Assembly (NCBI GenBank): GCA_022572725.1
Contig: JACZVJ010000006.1
Coordinates: 1 to 54,446, forward strand
DNA length: 54,446 nt
Origin: Nitrospinota bacterium
GTDB taxonomy: Bacteria > Nitrospirota > Nitrospiria > Nitrospirales > UBA8639
Reading direction: 5' to 3'
In this document: positions 17,880-26,985 of the stretch, piece by piece
How positions within the stretch are numbered: position 1 is the stretch's first letter
Layout: every line of letters starts with the position of its first letter
Program-made: the position numbers and the translations under genes
The notes under the pieces: generated by a model
What the model was told of the DNA's origin: nothing
Seen by the model: the letters and a program-made list of their open reading frames with translations, nothing else
Database searches by the model: none

Positions 17880-18133
17880 TGGCGGAGAGGGTGGGCATTC
17901 GAAGTCGCGCTCCAGACTTCGCCCGCGCTCCCGCTCGGGGGCCTGCCCCGCAGGGTGCAAGAGCACCCTGCTTTCCCAGGGGCTCCGCCCCTAGGACGGC
18001 CCCAACTACGGGGCCTATGACCCCTCGAAGGGGGAACACCCCCTTCAGGACCCCCGTTCGAATCCCACCCTCCACATTCCAGTCTGTGATTTCTGATCTG
18101 GTTCCAACCCAAGTCGTATTGCCACTGAAGTTG
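17880..18133 (-). repeat. tRNA-tail element behind tRNA-Ser(GGA)
   Basis: Read on the minus strand from the tRNA end: a 61-nt spacer (18133-18073); an inverted copy of the tRNA's own T-loop, T-stem and start of the acceptor 3' strand (18072-18056, 17 of 17 bases); a core of 152 nt (18055-17904); and a direct copy of the tRNA 3' end including CCA (17903-17880, one extra G). The core holds perfect hairpins: GAAGGGGG-TGTT-CCCCCTTC (18027-18046), an 18-nt palindrome (17998-18015), AGGGGCGGAGCCCCT (17978-17992), a 9-bp stem (17950-17971) and CGAAGTC/GACTTCG (17900-17921). The same plan recurs at 51883-52094. Reading frames across it are chance products of the GC-rich palindromes. Confidence 0.75.
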
Positions 18134-18223
<90 letters not shown>

Positions 18224-18464
18224 GCAGCCACTTAGACATTTTAGACATTTTCCCTGCCTAACAATATTTTACTCGAACAACTGCTTGCTTCCAGACTTGG
18301 GATACCGAAACGCGTCACAAGCGTGGCAGGCGTCACTCCTGAACTGAGGAATAAAGAATGGCATCTTATCATGGGCTCTCGGGACCGACAAGCGATGAAT
18401 ACCCCGAGCCGGGCCCACCTCTACCGGTTGGATGTTGCACCACCATGATTCAGAAATAGTCGGA

Positions 18465-19277
18465 TCACTTGCGAGCCGCTCGTGCTTTAAACAGGCGCTG
18501 GCGCCTCGATGAGCTGTGGAGCGAAGCAAACAGGTGCCCCCGGAAAAAGAGAACAAACACTGTGGCAATGGGTGTCAGGACTACCACCAAAGCCGACGCG
18601 AGTGAGCCAGGAATTCCCAGATACGCCAGCCAGGTATTCAGGATGGTAAAAGGGAGTCGGAGGAGTTGGATGAAATTCAACCCCAATATTCCTCCCCCTT
18701 GACTGGAGACCATAAAGAAAAATGCCAGGCCAAAGGGAGCGAGAACGATGGCCCATGGGAAAAACCATTCAATCCAGTTTTCAATGACGAATTCGTAGCC
18801 CTCCCGGATGACATCAAGAGGCGAGCCATGCCTCACCTGGTAAATCACTTCAGGGACTGGATTGAGGAGAATAAACAAGAGAAGAAAGACCCCGGAACCG
18901 ACAGCCGGTCCATAGGGATTCGCCCCCATCCCCATCTCTAGTAATTGAAGCGGGATCCACACGATAAACAGTATGGTGAGGACATCCCAAAAATATTGTC
19001 CCGCACTTTGCCAAACGTCCTTCCACCTCATGCGGCGTGAACTCATCACCGCCTGTTCAACGAGACCTAACAGGGACCCGACAATAAAGGCATTGGCTCC
19101 ACCCAGAAGAAACCCGCCGAGAATCCCCAAGCCTGACGCCACACTCGACACCGACATCATGAAGACGGCGAAAACCACCACGACCACCACAACCAGCCAA
19201 CCTCTGAGAAATGAATGGAGAGCACCCTTAAGGGCATTTTTGTACAACTGGAACGTGGCCCAGATAAGGTCAGACAT
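18465..19277 (-). CDS. Polytopic membrane protein of unknown function
   Basis: The 270-residue protein has five or six hydrophobic segments, beginning after an amphipathic start 'MSDLIWATFQLYKNALKGAL'. A poly-Val helix follows ('WLVVVVVVVFAVFMM'), then a Gly/Leu-rich helix, and the C-terminus is basic ('SSRRQRLFKARAARK'), consistent with a cytoplasmic tail. I do not recognise the family. AAGGGA is 13 bases before the ATG. It is the third gene of a minus-strand set with two small cytoplasmic proteins (19296-19556 and 19560-19766). Confidence 0.75.
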   Translation of the reverse strand: MSDLIWATFQLYKNALKGALHSFLRGWLVVVVVVVFAVFMMSVSSVASGLGILGGFLLGGANAFIVGSLLGLVEQAVMSSRRMRWKDVWQSAGQYFWDVLTILFIVWIPLQLLEMGMGANPYGPAVGSGVFLLLFILLNPVPEVIYQVRHGSPLDVIREGYEFVIENWIEWFFPWAIVLAPFGLAFFFMVSSQGGGILGLNFIQLLRLPFTILNTWLAYLGIPGSLASALVVVLTPIATVFVLFFRGHLFASLHSSSRRQRLFKARAARK

Positions 19278-19295
19278 TTAATTGGGGAATCCCTT

Positions 19296-19556
19296 TTAGG
19301 AGGGCGGGGATTTTGCGTGGGAATCAGGCTGGTTTTTAATGGCGAGAATTTCCTGTTGTTGTCGATCTCGCTCCTGGGAAATCATCCTCAACCGTTTCGG
19401 CCGGTTTAGTGTCCACCATTTTAATCTTTCTTTAAATTTGACCGACTTCGGGGCCACGCTGCCGGTTGAAGTCTCTTGGAAGTCGTAGCCCTTCTCCGTG
19501 GCCTGCTTTTCGACAAACCGCGTGTAAATGTCGAGGTAGAGTTTCTTCAGTCCCAT
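19296..19556 (-). CDS. Small basic protein of unknown function
   Basis: The 86-residue protein 'MGLKKLYLDIYTRFVEKQAT...' has no membrane helix or cysteine and is rich in Lys, Arg and Gln. I do not recognise it. AAGGTGG lies 6 bases before the ATG, which supports translation. It starts three bases after the stop of the small zinc-ribbon-type gene and ends 18 bases before the membrane protein gene, so the three are probably co-transcribed. Confidence 0.6.
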   Translation of the reverse strand: MGLKKLYLDIYTRFVEKQATEKGYDFQETSTGSVAPKSVKFKERLKWWTLNRPKRLRMISQERDRQQQEILAIKNQPDSHAKSPPS

Positions 19557-19559
19557 TAT

Positions 19560-19766
19560 TTACCACCTTAGCCTACTCCCCCATGGAGCGCAAGAAAATA
19601 CTGGACGAGGCATCTCGGGGAGTGCCCCGAAGAGTCTGAGGCTTCCTGGACGGCTGACCCCGGACTTTTTACATATTTTGCATATTTCATACTCGGGTCT
19701 TTTGGGCGCCATGGATCCGGAGCACTTCGGGCACCAACCCCGATCGGCATAAGCCGGGCTTACCAT
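19560..19766 (-). CDS. Small zinc-ribbon-type protein
   Basis: The 68-residue frame begins MVSPAYADRGWCPKCSGSMA and contains two CxxC pairs ('WCPKC' and 'CKICKK') about 17 residues apart, the arrangement of a small treble-clef or zinc-ribbon fold. The frame is open further upstream to 19907, but that part has little protein character. No strong ribosome-binding site is seen before this ATG, so the start is tentative. It leads the probable three-gene set. Binding of zinc is inferred from spacing only. Confidence 0.5.
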   Translation of the reverse strand: MVSPAYADRGWCPKCSGSMAPKRPEYEICKICKKSGVSRPGSLRLFGALPEMPRPVFSCAPWGSRLRW

Positions 19767-19924
19767 CTCAGACCAAGTATTCGTTGACAGTACACTCCAA
19801 TGATGGGTAAAAAGGTAGATTAGGCAATTTTTTAAGGTTTTGGCTTCTGCCTTACCAAAGTGGAAGGACCTGAGAATCGGTGAGTCTAGGGTTCCAGTCT
19901 TAAACAAAGACCCTACCCGAATAA

Positions 19925-20007
19925 GCGAGAGTGGCGGAACTGGCAGACGCGCGAGACTTAGGATCTCGTGGGAGACCGTGGGGGTTCAAGTCCCCCCTCT
20001 CGCACCA
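19925..20007 (+). tRNA. tRNA-Leu(TAG)
   Basis: An 83-nt class II tRNA with encoded CCA. Acceptor GCGAGAG pairs with CTCTCGC, anticodon stem CGAGA/TCTCG encloses CTTAGGA (anticodon TAG), and the T-arm is GGGGG-TTCAAGT-CCCCC. It sits 59 bases before tig on the same strand and has no tail element of the kind seen behind the other two tRNAs. Confidence 0.95.
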
Positions 20008-20066
20008 ACTTCAGCTTGTCCATTACCCTCCGGTCCTCATACTATGACCAAGGAACGGATCACACG

Positions 20067-21392
20067 ATGAAATTGGAAATGACCGAGTTGGGCCCCGTTA
20101 AACGGGCTATCAAGATTGAGGTGCCGGAAGAGGCCGTCAATAAGGAATTCGACAAAGCGTACGCCGATCTCAAACGCCAGGTTCAGGTCCCGGGGTTTCG
20201 ACCAGGCAAGGCCCCACTCGCTATGCTCGAGAAACGCTATTCCAAGGCCGTGGAACAGGATGTCCTCCAACGACTGGTGCCAAGCTATTACCAGCGTGCC
20301 ATCAAAGAAGCGGGGGTCGTTCCGGTGCTGGTTGAAATTCCCCCGTTGGAGCGGATCAAGGTTAAACGAAACTCCGTGTTCACCTTTACCGCCACTGTAG
20401 AAATAAAGCCCACCATCGAGATTCGTGACTACCGTCCTCCGAATCCCATCTCGTTGAAGCCCGACTCCAGAACCGTGACTGAGGACCAAGTGAACCAAAC
20501 CATTGAATCTCTTCGTGAGAAGCATGCCCGATTGGAAGCGGCACCGGCTGGTACCCCATTGGGTGATGGTATGTTTGCCGTTGTGAGCGTCGAAGGCTTC
20601 CTGGATGGAGTGCCGGTCGAGGGCTCCAAAAAGGAGGGACATCTGCACCAGGTGGGTTCAAAGGAAGCTGTCCTTGGATTGGACATTGATGAGGCGTTAC
20701 TGGGGAAAACCGAAGGCCAAGTCGTTGAACTTTCTCAAGCGTATCCTCCCTCCCACCCTGACGGACGTCTAGCGGGAAAGACTGTCCAATTCCAGGTCAA
20801 AATCGAGGGAGTAAAGCAAAAGAATCGCCCGACCCTCGACGATGAGTTTGCCAAGGATTGCGGGCCATTCGAGACCTTGAGCCAACTCCAAGACAAGATC
20901 CGGTCTGAATTGGAAGGGGTGCTCAAGCGGAGCATTGAGGAAGCCTACAAAGACCAGGTCATTGAGCGTCTCTTCCAAACACACCACTTTGATCTCCCCG
21001 AGGTTCTGGTCGACCGAGAAGTGCGGACTATGGTCCGCCAGCGCCTCATGGAAGAGCAACGAAAAAGGAAAGGCGCGCCCACTCCAGAGGACCAAATTCG
21101 CTTGGAGGAGGATGTCAAGCGCCTCCAGCAAGAACTGACACCTGATGCCAAACGACGAGTGAAGGTGGGGCTTATCCTGGAAGCCATCGCCGAGAAAGAA
21201 GGAATTGTGATTGAAGAAAAGGACATTCAAGAAGAAATCACCAAATTGGCCAGTGGACTCAAGCTCCCTGTCGAGGACATCCGTCGCATGGTTGAGGCCG
21301 GGGGAGAGGATTCCCGTGAGGAGTTTCGGGACCGTCTCCGAGCTGAGAAAGCCCTGCAGATGGTTTACCAATTTGCGGTGATCCAAGGATAG
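20067..21392 (+). CDS. tig: Trigger factor
   Basis: The 441-residue ribosome-associated chaperone begins MKLEMTELGPVKRAIKIEVP. The ribosome-docking signature 'VPGFRPGKAPLAMLEKRY' is in the N-terminal domain, the FKBP-type peptidyl-prolyl isomerase domain follows (about residues 160-250, 'GDGMFAVVSVEGFLDGVPV'), and the rest is the long helical C-terminal cradle. The frame extends upstream into the tRNA gene, so ATG 20067, with AAGGAA nearby, is the real start. It heads tig-clpP-clpX, a conserved bacterial order. Confidence 0.96.
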   Translation: MKLEMTELGPVKRAIKIEVPEEAVNKEFDKAYADLKRQVQVPGFRPGKAPLAMLEKRYSKAVEQDVLQRLVPSYYQRAIKEAGVVPVLVEIPPLERIKVKRNSVFTFTATVEIKPTIEIRDYRPPNPISLKPDSRTVTEDQVNQTIESLREKHARLEAAPAGTPLGDGMFAVVSVEGFLDGVPVEGSKKEGHLHQVGSKEAVLGLDIDEALLGKTEGQVVELSQAYPPSHPDGRLAGKTVQFQVKIEGVKQKNRPTLDDEFAKDCGPFETLSQLQDKIRSELEGVLKRSIEEAYKDQVIERLFQTHHFDLPEVLVDREVRTMVRQRLMEEQRKRKGAPTPEDQIRLEEDVKRLQQELTPDAKRRVKVGLILEAIAEKEGIVIEEKDIQEEITKLASGLKLPVEDIRRMVEAGGEDSREEFRDRLRAEKALQMVYQFAVIQG

Positions 21393-21519
21393 GAGGCCCC
21401 GGCAAGGTCCATTCGTTTCACTCCAAAATCCCAAGATCCGAGGCCCCCTTCATGGAGAAAAGAAGGATGGAGTGAAGTAAGATTTTGAAAAGAATTTCGA
21501 AGGGAAAGGTGAAGCCAGT

Positions 21520-22167
21520 ATGTTAATCCCGATGGTCATTGAACAGACAAGCCGCGGTGAACGGTCTTATGATATTTACTCGCGCCTCCTAAAAGACCGG
21601 ATCATTTTTTTGGGCGCCCCCATTGACGACATGTTCTCCAATCTGGTGATCGCCCAATTGCTGTTTTTGGAAGCGGATGATCCTGAAAAGGACATCAATC
21701 TTTACATTAATTGCCCCGGGGGCGGCGTGACGCCAGGCTTGGGAATTTACGACACCATGCAGTATGTGAAGGCTCCCATTACCACCATTTGCATGGGGCA
21801 GGCGGCCAGCATGGGGGCCCTGTTATTATCCGCCGGAACCAAGGGCAAACGTTTTGCCCTTCCTAATGCCCGGATCCTGATCCATCAGCCAATGGGCGGC
21901 TTCCAAGGTCAGGCTACGGAAATCGACATCCACGCCAAGGAAATTTTGAAGATTCGGGTTCAACTGAATGAGATCATGGCCAAACACACCGGCCAATCTT
22001 TGGAAAAAATTGCGCAGGATACGGAGCGGGATTATTTCCTGTCCGGTGAAGAAGCCAGAGTCTATGGGTTGATCGACGAGGTCATTATGCGAAGCCCCGA
22101 CAAGAACAAGAGCGGAGTTTCCAACAAGCTGGAAGGGAAAACATCACCTCACGACAAGGGTGAGTAA
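21520..22167 (+). CDS. clpP: ATP-dependent Clp protease proteolytic subunit
   Basis: The 215-residue serine protease has an intact triad: S97 in '[10 protein letters not shown]', H122 in 'ILIHQPMGG' and D171 in 'DTERDYFLS', numbered as in E. coli ClpP. The tetradecameric chamber works with ClpX encoded 14 bases downstream. AAAGGTGA precedes the first ATG; a second ATG four codons in ([10 protein letters not shown]) is the start used in many homologs. The leader between tig and clpP has a 9-bp inverted repeat (21417-21425 with 21468-21476). Confidence 0.97.
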   Translation: MLIPMVIEQTSRGERSYDIYSRLLKDRIIFLGAPIDDMFSNLVIAQLLFLEADDPEKDINLYINCPGGGVTPGLGIYDTMQYVKAPITTICMGQAASMGALLLSAGTKGKRFALPNARILIHQPMGGFQGQATEIDIHAKEILKIRVQLNEIMAKHTGQSLEKIAQDTERDYFLSGEEARVYGLIDEVIMRSPDKNKSGVSNKLEGKTSPHDKGE

Positions 22168-22181
22168 AGCCTGGAGATTTC

Positions 22182-23441
22182 ATGGCCAAACAGGTTAAAG
22201 CCGACGCGAACCTTCGTTGCTCGTTTTGCGGCAAAAGCCGTGACCAAGTCCGTAAATTGATTGCCGGACCGACAGTCTATATTTGTGACGAATGCGTCGG
22301 ACTCTGTAACGAGATCATGGTGGAGGAATGGCAGGAGGCGAAAGAGGAAATCTCCTCGAAACTTCGGAAACCTTCCGAAATCCATCGCCATCTCGACCAA
22401 TATATCATCGGGCAAGAGCACTCCAAGAAAATTCTCTCCGTTGCCGTCCACAACCACTATAAACGCATCGCGGCTCTCGACACAGGGGACGTGGAGCTTC
22501 AAAAGGGCAATATCCTGATGATCGGGCCCACCGGAACGGGGAAAACCCTCATGGCCCAAACGTTGGCCGATTACCTTGACGTGCCCTTTACCTTGGCTGA
22601 TGCCACGACTCTCACCGAAGCGGGGTATGTCGGCGAAGACGTGGAAAATATCATCCTGAAGCTGCTTCAAGCCGCGGATTACGAAGTTGAACGGGCGGAG
22701 CGCGGGATTCTCTATATCGACGAAATCGACAAAATCACTCGAAAGGCCGACAGCCCCTCGATTACCCGAGATGTGTCAGGGGAAGGGGTTCAGCAAGCAC
22801 TTCTCAAACTGATCGAAGGGACGACAGCCAATGTCCCACCGCAAGGGGGCCGCAAACATCCTCACCAAGAGTTCATCCAGGTGGACACCAAAAACATTCT
22901 TGTTATTTGCGGGGGCGCCTTTGTCGGGTTGGATGCCATCATTGAGCGCCGGCTCAACCAAAAACGGATGGGGTTTCGATCAGAGGCCAAGAAGAAAAGC
23001 CTAGGAGATCCTGCCTCGGTGCTGGCGCAGGTTCAGCCTGAAGATCTGCTGCAATATGGACTCATCCCCGAGTTTATCGGCCGACTTCCCATCGTCACCA
23101 CCCTGGGGGAATTGGACGAACACGCCCTTAACCGCATTTTGACGGAACCTCGGAACGCTTTAACGAAGCAGTATCAAAAGCTGTTGTCCTTCGACAAAGT
23201 CAAACTGAGGTTTACCGATAGCGCCTTAGTCGCCATTGCTCGAAAGGCCCGTGCACAAAAAACTGGGGCTCGTGGGCTCCGAACCATTCTCGAAGAAGTC
23301 ATGCTCGATATCATGTACGAGGTGCCTTCACAATCCGATATCAGGGAAGTGGTGATTACGGAAGAGGTAATTCTGAGAAAAGCCCAACCAATCAAGACCT
23401 TTGAGCAGAATAAAGAAATGAAACCGGCCGTAGGCTCGTAA
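22182..23441 (+). CDS. clpX: ATP-dependent Clp protease ATP-binding subunit ClpX
   Basis: The 419-residue AAA+ unfoldase has its N-terminal zinc-binding domain (C13, C16, C35, C38), Walker A 'GPTGTGKT' at 115-122, the pore loop 'GYVG' at 148-151, Walker B 'LYIDEIDK' around 178-185, and the RKH loop '[10 protein letters not shown]'. It recognises and threads substrates into ClpP. It ends 21 bases before the convergent topA end. Confidence 0.97.
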   Translation: MAKQVKADANLRCSFCGKSRDQVRKLIAGPTVYICDECVGLCNEIMVEEWQEAKEEISSKLRKPSEIHRHLDQYIIGQEHSKKILSVAVHNHYKRIAALDTGDVELQKGNILMIGPTGTGKTLMAQTLADYLDVPFTLADATTLTEAGYVGEDVENIILKLLQAADYEVERAERGILYIDEIDKITRKADSPSITRDVSGEGVQQALLKLIEGTTANVPPQGGRKHPHQEFIQVDTKNILVICGGAFVGLDAIIERRLNQKRMGFRSEAKKKSLGDPASVLAQVQPEDLLQYGLIPEFIGRLPIVTTLGELDEHALNRILTEPRNALTKQYQKLLSFDKVKLRFTDSALVAIARKARAQKTGARGLRTILEEVMLDIMYEVPSQSDIREVVITEEVILRKAQPIKTFEQNKEMKPAVGS

Positions 23442-23462
23442 AAGGAGTGAGGAGAGCGGTTG

Positions 23463-25760
23463 TTAACCGGCCTCTTGGTACCCGCAGGTGTCCTGGAAAC
23501 ACTCAATGCGGGATCCGGCTTGTTTAGTCGATTTTTCGATGAGAAAAGGCGACTGGCAGTTTGGGCAGGGGCGATTGATGGGACGATTCCAGAGGGCAAA
23601 GGTACACTTGGGATACCGGCTACAAGAATAAAAAGGACGCCCCTTTCGAGTCTGCTTTTGCACCAAATCCCCACCACATTCCTTAACCGGGCAGTGTATT
23701 CCCATCGTTAAAGGCTTCGTCGTCTTGCATTCCGGGTAATTTGAGCAGGCGAGAAACCCTCCAAACCGCCCACGCTTGACTACCATAGGGTTCCCGCACT
23801 TTTCGCATTTTTCGTCCGAAGTTTCCACAGGCTTTTCGACAATATGGATCGTTCCACTTTCATCTTTTGTGAAAGGTTTGGTGTTTTTACAATTGGGGTA
23901 GCCCGGGCAAGCCAAAAAATATCCATGTCGCCCCCATTTGATCACCATGTTCTGCCCGCACTTTTCGCACACCACATCCGTCGGTTCTTCCTTCCCTTTG
24001 AGGCTTTCCATTTTCTCTTCGGCCTCGTTAAGGTCCTTAGCAAAGGGTTCATAGAATTCTTTGACCGTGGTCACCCAGTCCTTTTCGCCTTCTTCAATTT
24101 CATCCAGTTGGGCTTCCATCCGTGCGGTGAAGGCCACATCAAAGACCTTAGGGAAGTGATTAACAAGTCGCTCGTTCACAAGCCGGCCAAGTTCCGTGGG
24201 GGTAAACCGACCCTCCGCCTTTTCCACATACCGCCGGTCCTGGATCGTCGAAATAATGGAGGCATAGGTTGAGGGGCGTCCAATTCCTTTATCCTCAAGT
24301 TCCCGAATCAAGAGCGCTTCATTAAAGCGAGGGGGAGGTTGGGTAAAATGCTGCTTAGGGAGAAGCCCCGGATCTGGTTCCTCTACCACCTTCACCTGCT
24401 CTTCAACCCTCAGCTCCGGCAGCCGCTTGCGCTCGTCATCTTCCACAATCTGAGGATCCTGGGCGCTTGATTGTTCGGTTTCTGTGTGATCCTTACCCTC
24501 AATGTAGACTCGACGGAACCCATCAAACTTTTCCACCGTGCCCGTGGCACGGAACACATATCCATTCGCTTGGATATCAACCTTCGTGGCCTCATCTAAT
24601 CCTCGTGTCATCTGAGACGCCATAAACCGATTCCAGACCAGTTTATATAAACGATACAAATCCCTTTCCAGAAAAGACCGTACCCCCTCCGGATCCCGCC
24701 TGGCCGAGGTGGGGCGAATGGCCTCATGTGCCTCTTGTGCGGCTTTCTGTGTTTTGTAGACGTTGGGGGTCGGCGGGAGGTACCCTTTGCCAAACCGGGA
24801 TTCGATGACCTCCACTGCTTCGGCTTGAGCTTCGGTCGACACCCGTGGGGAGTCCGTTCGCATGTACGTGATAAGCCCGACAGGACCTTTTTCACCGATC
24901 TCGATGCCTTCGTATAATCTCTGGGCCAGCATCATGGTTTTCTTGGCAGTAAACCGCAGCTTCCGAGCAGCCTCCTGTTGAAGCCGGCTTGTAATGAAGG
25001 GGGGAGGGGGGTTGCGGTACCGGTCGGTCTTATCAATGGCTGAGACAGTAAAAACGGCTCCCTGGAGATCCTGGAGAATGCGATCCGCCTCTTCTCCCGT
25101 ATGGATTTCTACAGGATTGCCCCTGTATTCTTGCAGCCGGGCTTCAAAGGGAGGGGGATTCTGACCTTGCAACATGGCCGTAATCGTCCAATATTCGACC
25201 GTTTGAAACGCCTCCCGTTCTGCCTCGCGTTCGCAGATGATCCGGACGGCTACCGACTGGACCCGCCCTGCGCTCAGTCCGCGACGCACTTTTTTCCATA
25301 ACAACGGGCTCAGCATGTAGCCCACGATTCGGTCCAACACCCGACGGGCTTGCTGGGCATGGACCTTTTTCATGTTAATGGTGCCTGGGGATTGGAGGGC
25401 TCGCTTGATGGCCCTTTCGGTAATCTCGTTAAACAGGACACGGTAAACCCGTGGGCTCTTTCCATTCAGCTCTTGGGCAATGTGCCACGCAATGGCTTCC
25501 CCTTCTCGATCGGGATCGGGGGCCAAATACACTTTCTCCGCTTTCTTCGCCTGGTCTTTAATTTCCGACAGGAACTTGCTCTTACCACGAATCACTACAT
25601 ACTGGGGTTGGAAGTCTCGATCAATATCGATCCCCAATTTACTTTTAGGTAAATCTTTCACATGGCCCACGGAAGCTAAAACCTGATAGCCACGCCCCAA
25701 ATATTTGCTGATTGTCCGAGCTTTCGCAGGAGACTCAACAATAATTAATGACTTCGCCAC
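23463..25760 (-). CDS. topA: DNA topoisomerase I
   Basis: The 765-residue type IA topoisomerase relaxes negative supercoils. The Toprim domain is at the start ('LIIVESPAKARTISKYLG' with E9, and the acidic 'PDPDREGEA' at 81-89). The catalytic tyrosine is Y299 in 'GLITYMRTDSPRVS'. The C-terminus carries four cysteine-pair zinc ribbons, one more than the usual three. It is the last gene of the mreB-to-topA cluster and is 82 bases downstream of dprA. Confidence 0.97.
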   Translation of the reverse strand: MAKSLIIVESPAKARTISKYLGRGYQVLASVGHVKDLPKSKLGIDIDRDFQPQYVVIRGKSKFLSEIKDQAKKAEKVYLAPDPDREGEAIAWHIAQELNGKSPRVYRVLFNEITERAIKRALQSPGTINMKKVHAQQARRVLDRIVGYMLSPLLWKKVRRGLSAGRVQSVAVRIICEREAEREAFQTVEYWTITAMLQGQNPPPFEARLQEYRGNPVEIHTGEEADRILQDLQGAVFTVSAIDKTDRYRNPPPPFITSRLQQEAARKLRFTAKKTMMLAQRLYEGIEIGEKGPVGLITYMRTDSPRVSTEAQAEAVEVIESRFGKGYLPPTPNVYKTQKAAQEAHEAIRPTSARRDPEGVRSFLERDLYRLYKLVWNRFMASQMTRGLDEATKVDIQANGYVFRATGTVEKFDGFRRVYIEGKDHTETEQSSAQDPQIVEDDERKRLPELRVEEQVKVVEEPDPGLLPKQHFTQPPPRFNEALLIRELEDKGIGRPSTYASIISTIQDRRYVEKAEGRFTPTELGRLVNERLVNHFPKVFDVAFTARMEAQLDEIEEGEKDWVTTVKEFYEPFAKDLNEAEEKMESLKGKEEPTDVVCEKCGQNMVIKWGRHGYFLACPGYPNCKNTKPFTKDESGTIHIVEKPVETSDEKCEKCGNPMVVKRGRFGGFLACSNYPECKTTKPLTMGIHCPVKECGGDLVQKQTRKGRPFYSCSRYPKCTFALWNRPINRPCPNCQSPFLIEKSTKQAGSRIECFQDTCGYQEAG

Positions 25761-25842
25761 GTACCGGTTACCCTTTCTCTCGAGTCATGTACCTCAATCT
25801 TCGTGCCATCTCCAAGAGCTGTCCCTAAGCGGGTACCTTTTA

Positions 25843-26958
25843 TTAGATCCGGATATAGTGGGACCCTGGTAATTTTCGGATATGGCCCTTTAATTCCAAA
25901 GTCAACAGGATACTCATTACCTCGGCAGGAGAAAAGCGAGCTTGAGCGAGGATTTCGTCAACCAAAGAAGGTTCATGGGAGAGAACCTCATAGATTTCCC
26001 GCTCCGGTCCTACAAGATCCTGGCGCGAAGGGGGTTGGACCGGTTCGACCGTTCTCAACCGGTCGCGGAAGGGAGGGTCAAGTTGAGGAAGGAGTTCCTC
26101 CAGGATATCCCTGAAATCCTCCACTAATTTGGCCCCTTGCTTAATTAACCCGTGAGGGCCTTGGTGCCTTTTCTCCTTTACGGCTCCGGGAACCGCAAAC
26201 ACCTCGCGGTTTTGCTCCACGGCGAACCGGGCAGTGATCAACGCCCCACTCCGGCTGGTTGCCTCCGTGACCACCACCCCAAAGCATAATCCGCTAATGA
26301 CCCGGTTGCGCCGAGGGAAATGGTAGGGCCGAGGAGGAGAGCCCAACGGCAATTCTGAAAGGACCGCCCCATTCGACTCAATTTCTTTGCGCAAAGCCCT
26401 ATGTTCCGGAGGGTAGGTTCGGTCGATTCCACAACCCAGCACCGCCACCGTTCGCCCTGCCCCCTTTAGGGCTCCCCGATGAGCAGCCGCATCAATGCCC
26501 CTAGCCAACCCGCTGACAATCGTAAAACCCAGGGAGGCAAGATTTTGGCTCAAGGCCTCCGTAAACGCCGACCCTCCGGGGGTCGCGTTCCGAGTTCCCA
26601 CAATGGCCAGCGCATGGTCATCCGCTTGCGTCCAGCCCCCGGTGAGATACAACAGTGGAGGAGGATCGGGGATCATGGCTAACCGACGAGGGTACCCTTG
26701 ATCCAACACGCTCACAATGGACAATTTCCCCTTTTCCACGAGTCGAAGTTCTTGCCGGATCCTTCCCAACGGTTCACGTTCGGGTCCACGATGAATGGCT
26801 TCCGCCACGGAAGAACTAAGGCCGTTTTGCACCAAGTCCCGAATTGAGGTTCTTTGAATGGCCTCTGGAGAACCAAACCGCTGAATAAGCCTGAATAATG
26901 TGGCGTCACTGAGCCCTTTTACCGATCGTAAGGCCAACCAGGCTTCCAGTGATACCAT
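25843..26958 (-). CDS. dprA: DNA processing protein DprA
   Basis: The 371-residue protein binds incoming single-stranded DNA and loads RecA during natural transformation. The Rossmann-like core is visible: 'AIVGTRNATPGG', 'IVSGLARGIDAAAHRGAL', 'AVLGCGIDRTYPPEH' and 'RSGALITARFAVEQNREVFA'. An N-terminal SAM-like helical domain and a C-terminal winged-helix (DML1-like) domain flank it. It starts 27 bases after rng on the same strand. DprA is also found in many non-competent bacteria, so it does not prove competence. Confidence 0.96.
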   Translation of the reverse strand: MVSLEAWLALRSVKGLSDATLFRLIQRFGSPEAIQRTSIRDLVQNGLSSSVAEAIHRGPEREPLGRIRQELRLVEKGKLSIVSVLDQGYPRRLAMIPDPPPLLYLTGGWTQADDHALAIVGTRNATPGGSAFTEALSQNLASLGFTIVSGLARGIDAAAHRGALKGAGRTVAVLGCGIDRTYPPEHRALRKEIESNGAVLSELPLGSPPRPYHFPRRNRVISGLCFGVVVTEATSRSGALITARFAVEQNREVFAVPGAVKEKRHQGPHGLIKQGAKLVEDFRDILEELLPQLDPPFRDRLRTVEPVQPPSRQDLVGPEREIYEVLSHEPSLVDEILAQARFSPAEVMSILLTLELKGHIRKLPGSHYIRI

Positions 26959-26985
26959 GGCTGATCTGCAAGGGCAGTCATCCCC

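Noticed and set aside
17900-18046. Consecutive hairpins considered as a CRISPR array or an integron attC site
   Set aside because: The hairpins differ from each other in sequence and spacing, so there is no repeat-spacer pattern. There is no attC core site and no integrase gene nearby.
18269-18568. A 99-codon minus-strand frame with 'DACHACDAFRYPKSG'
   Set aside because: It overlaps the C-terminal part of the membrane protein gene in another frame. The end looks slightly protein-like, but there is no start signal and I recognise no family.
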